DNA of 8,549 nucleotides from Candidatus Poseidoniaceae archaeon. GTDB lineage: Archaea > Thermoplasmatota > Poseidoniia > Poseidoniales > Poseidoniaceae. The notes under the pieces are model-generated. The model saw only the letters and a program-made list of their open reading frames with translations, did not search any database and had not been told where the DNA came from. How positions within the stretch are numbered: position 1 is the first letter of the stretch; every line of letters starts with the position of its first letter. The stretch is from NCBI GenBank assembly GCA_022425185.1, contig JAKMFY010000270.1, positions 1-8,549 on the forward strand. The letters run 5' to 3'. This document shows positions 6,587-8,549 of the stretch, one piece after another. The position numbers and the translations under genes are program-made.

Positions 6587-7546
6587 TCAACTTTTCTCTG
6601 AGAGGCCATCGAGCATTGCCTTCACAATTGCATCAAGGCCGTAGTTTGGTGACCAATTCCATTCTTCCTTTGCGACAGAACCGTCAATGGAATCTGGCCA
6701 TGAATCAGCATATTTTTGGCGAATATCTGGAGCGAAATCGCACTTGAAACCGTCTACTTCCTTGGAAATTGCATCCGCTAATTCTTTAGCGGTAAAAGAA
6801 TGGCAATCGATGTTGTACCCTGCTTTTGATGGTCCAAGTGTGTCACTTTGCGCATCCATTAACATCAGAGTTGCCTTGATGGCATCGTCCATGTACAACA
6901 TTGGCAGTCGTGTATCAGGACGAACAAAGCATTCGTAGTAACCGTGATTGATTGCAGCTTCGAAAATCTCCACAGCGTAATCTGTGGTCCCCCCACCTGC
7001 AGGCGCCTTGTATGAAATAAGCCCAGGATAACGAATTCCACGAACGTCAATTCCATAGTTATCCCCGTATTCCTGAGCAAGGGATTCTCCACTTACCTTT
7101 GTCTCTCCATATACGGTCGTCGGATTCAGATCTGTAATCTGTGGAGCATGTTTTGGTGCGTCTGGACCAAAAACTGCTATCGAAGAAGGGGAAAAGACTC
7201 GAAGTGAGCACTCCTTTGCAGCCTCGAAGACTGAGATCGTACCTCCAACGTTCACCTTTCGGCAGAGTTCAGGGTTTTTTTCCCCAGTAGCGGAAAGCAA
7301 TGCTGCTAAGTGGTAAACAGTCCCTACACCCTCGTCATTACACAATTGGATGATCGAATCAGTATCCAAAACATCTAGAGTCACATAGGGGCCTTGGCTG
7401 GTCGTCATCTGATCCTGAATACTGCGGATATCAGAAGCAATTACAGATGATGCACCATGTTTATCTCGCAAAGCCTCGACGAGTTCAGTACCAATCTGGC
7501 CTAATGCTCCAGTGACCAGAATTTTTTCCCCCGTAGCACCCGACAT
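6587..7546 (-). CDS. tdh: L-threonine 3-dehydrogenase, short-chain (SDR) type
   Basis: The 319-residue protein belongs to the extended SDR family. It has the NAD-binding Rossmann loop G-A-L-G-Q-I-G (residues 13-19), Asp39 after the second strand (favouring NAD over NADP), the active-site Tyr146-x-x-x-Lys150 in V-Y-G-E-T-K, and serines 121-122 in S-S-I-A-V-F-G. Segments specific to SDR-type threonine dehydrogenases, as I recall from the Thermoplasma, Flavobacterium and vertebrate enzymes, are R-Y-P-G-L-I-S-Y-K-x-P-x-G-G-G-T-T-D-Y-A (172-191), L-P-M-L-Y-M-D-D-A (214-222) and A-D-S-W-P-D-S-I-D (280-288). The reaction oxidises threonine to 2-amino-3-ketobutyrate in the cytoplasm. The usual partner, glycine C-acetyltransferase (kbl), is not in the window. 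Start is ATG (reverse complement of 7544-7546) with GGAG seven bases upstream. It converges with the HMG-CoA synthase gene, leaving 7 bases, and diverges from the CTP synthase gene. A plain nucleotide-sugar epimerase is the alternative, but the listed motifs argue against it. Confidence 0.92.
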   Translation of the reverse strand: MSGATGEKILVTGALGQIGTELVEALRDKHGASSVIASDIRSIQDQMTTSQGPYVTLDVLDTDSIIQLCNDEGVGTVYHLAALLSATGEKNPELCRKVNVGGTISVFEAAKECSLRVFSPSSIAVFGPDAPKHAPQITDLNPTTVYGETKVSGESLAQEYGDNYGIDVRGIRYPGLISYKAPAGGGTTDYAVEIFEAAINHGYYECFVRPDTRLPMLYMDDAIKATLMLMDAQSDTLGPSKAGYNIDCHSFTAKELADAISKEVDGFKCDFAPDIRQKYADSWPDSIDGSVAKEEWNWSPNYGLDAIVKAMLDGLSEKS

Positions 7547-7609
7547 AGTTCATCTCCTTAGCCAATATTGATATGGTATGCGCGACGGCCTAAAAGCCCG
7601 TTGATAGAG
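7547..7609. promoter_or_regulatory. Compact divergent promoter region between tdh and the CTP synthase gene
   Basis: Only 63 bases separate the two start codons, so both promoters must lie here or overlap coding DNA. On the plus strand ATATGGTA (7571-7578) is a possible TATA-like box that would start transcription near 7600. On the minus strand CTTTTAGG (reverse complement of about 7589-7596) is a weaker candidate for tdh. Both boxes are imperfect and assigned by position only. Confidence 0.35.
7554..7557 (-). promoter_or_regulatory. Shine-Dalgarno GGAG of the threonine dehydrogenase gene
   Basis: Read on the minus strand this is AAGGAGATGA, with GGAG seven bases before the ATG. It supports the chosen start and shows that this message has a short leader rather than being leaderless. 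Confidence 0.65.
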
Positions 7610-8549
7610 TTGAAGTACGTAATTGTCAGCGGTGGAGTGCTCAGTGGATTGGGCAAAGGTGTCACTGCTAGTAGCATTGGCGTCCTCATGAAAAGCGCCG
7701 GACTGCGAGTTACTTCTATCAAAATAGATCCTTATCTGAACAGCGATGCTGGAACAATGAGCCCCTTTGAACACGGCGAAGTCTTTGTTCTGGACGACGG
7801 CGGCGAGGTTGATTTGGATCTTGGCAACTATGAGCGATTCCTCGACCTCAACCTTGCCCGTGATAATAATCTCACAACTGGAAAAATTTACTCGAAAGTC
7901 ATTGAAGCAGAGCGTCGAGGCGACTATCTTGGCAAGACTGTTCAAGTGATACCTCATGTTACCGATGCCGTACAAGATTGGATTGAAGATGTTGCAAAGC
8001 GTCCTGCAGATGGAAGTGATGTTTCTCCAGACGTATGCATTGTTGAACTAGGTGGTACTGTTGGCGATATTGAAAGTGCCCCGTACTTGGAAGCATTACG
8101 CCAATTTCAATTCCGTGCTGGTAGAGAGAACGTTATCTTCGTTCACGTTTCACTCGTCCCAGTCATGGGGCCTGTCGGAGAACAGAAGACAAAGCCTACA
8201 CAACACACTGTCAAGGAATTGATGGGATTAGGAATCACTCCAGATGTTCTTGTTTGCCGTTCAAGTAAGCCATTAACTCAAGAGACAAGAGACAAACTCG
8301 CTGCATTCTGTCATGTGGATTCTAAAGCTGTTTTCTCAACACACGATGTCCCCAACATCTACCATGTACCTTTGATGCTTGAAGAGCAGGGCTTCTGTAA
8401 CATTCTCGATATTGATTGCAATAAAACTGAGATTCTTTCCGATTGGAAGAAGATGGCACATCATCTTGACCAACTGGAACAAGAAGTTCACATTGCAATG
8501 GTTGGGAAGTATACTGGCCTTTCTGATGCGTATTTGTCTGTCATCAAAT
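7610..8549 (+). CDS. pyrG: CTP synthase, eukaryote-like type (3' truncated, TTG start)
   Basis: The first 313 codons of CTP synthase are present and the frame runs off the window; family length is about 530-590. The enzyme aminates UTP to CTP using ATP and glutamine. The synthetase domain shows the P-loop [11 protein letters not shown] (7-17), [30 protein letters not shown] (Tyr74), [11 protein letters not shown] with Glu146, and G-E-Q-K-T-K-P-T-Q. The glutaminase domain begins with [32 protein letters not shown] and [10 protein letters not shown] resemble yeast and human CTP synthases more than usual prokaryotic PyrG, as I recall them. No ATG or GTG exists between the in-frame TAG at 7559 and the P-loop. 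The TTG at 7610 aligns with the usual M-K-Y start; TTG 7601 is an alternative giving three more residues. No strong ribosome binding site is visible. Confidence 0.93.
   Translation, partial: MKYVIVSGGVLSGLGKGVTASSIGVLMKSAGLRVTSIKIDPYLNSDAGTMSPFEHGEVFVLDDGGEVDLDLGNYERFLDLNLARDNNLTTGKIYSKVIEAERRGDYLGKTVQVIPHVTDAVQDWIEDVAKRPADGSDVSPDVCIVELGGTVGDIESAPYLEALRQFQFRAGRENVIFVHVSLVPVMGPVGEQKTKPTQHTVKELMGLGITPDVLVCRSSKPLTQETRDKLAAFCHVDSKAVFSTHDVPNIYHVPLMLEEQGFCNILDIDCNKTEILSDWKKMAHHLDQLEQEVHIAMVGKYTGLSDAYLSVIK

Noticed and set aside
6580..6600. T-rich stretches around the convergent HMG-CoA synthase and tdh stops as dedicated terminators
   Set aside because: The A/T-rich bases are short (AAAGAAA and CTTTTC) and lie partly in tdh codons; too little to call a terminator on either strand.
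7550..7975. 141-codon minus-strand open frame upstream of tdh
   Set aside because: It lies opposite the clearly conserved CTP synthase N-terminal domain, which reads without interruption on the plus strand, and its own product resembles nothing I know.
1..8549. CRISPR arrays, insertion sequences, tRNA or rRNA genes, and defence or secretion systems
   Set aside because: I saw no direct-repeat array, transposase, terminal repeats or structural RNA pattern; almost the whole window is occupied by intact conserved genes.

Overview
The window reads as archaeal, most likely from a planktonic Thermoplasmatota lineage such as Marine Group II/III (Poseidoniia). Directly visible support is a group II chaperonin (thermosome), a TATA-like box at archaeal spacing before one gene, Shine-Dalgarno sites of the GGAG and GGTG type, and moderate base composition. 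The phylum-level placement is inference from gene content and protein style (bacterial-type DnaK in an archaeon, short intergenic gaps, a tryptophan-rich C-terminal tail); no rRNA or other marker is present to settle it.

Layout. Positions 1-354 hold the 3' end of an unrecognised plus-strand gene. Its stop codon abuts, with no intervening base, the stop codon of a small minus-strand membrane protein gene of the DUF2892/YgaP-transmembrane type (355-543). After a roughly 165-base upstream region, three plus-strand genes follow in tight succession: a divergent small-heat-shock-like (alpha-crystallin) protein (709-1410), dnaK (1425-3311) and a thermosome subunit (3349-4959). The 14- and 37-base gaps, each with its own ribosome binding site, make a chaperone operon likely. 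A TATA-like box then precedes a large HMG-CoA synthase gene (5023-6579). It converges, 7 bases apart, with a minus-strand SDR-type L-threonine 3-dehydrogenase gene (6587-7546). A 63-base divergent spacer separates that gene from a plus-strand CTP synthase (7610 to the window end, truncated), which must begin at a non-ATG codon.

How the genes work together. The first plus-strand cluster could form a holdase (sHsp-like), foldase (Hsp70) and cage chaperonin (thermosome) series for protein folding. GrpE and DnaJ, the usual DnaK partners, are not in view. The other three are metabolic genes: HMG-CoA synthase feeds the mevalonate route to archaeal isoprenoid lipids, threonine dehydrogenase opens threonine catabolism, and CTP synthase makes CTP. 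They show no obvious pathway link to each other.

The region is mostly housekeeping. I see no CRISPR array, insertion sequence, integrase, tRNA or rRNA. The most notable points are the chaperone gene cluster, the thermosome with altered nucleotide-site residues, the CTP synthase that looks eukaryote-like, and the enlarged MvaS/eukaryote-style HMG-CoA synthase. Family comparisons were made from memory, without alignment or search.
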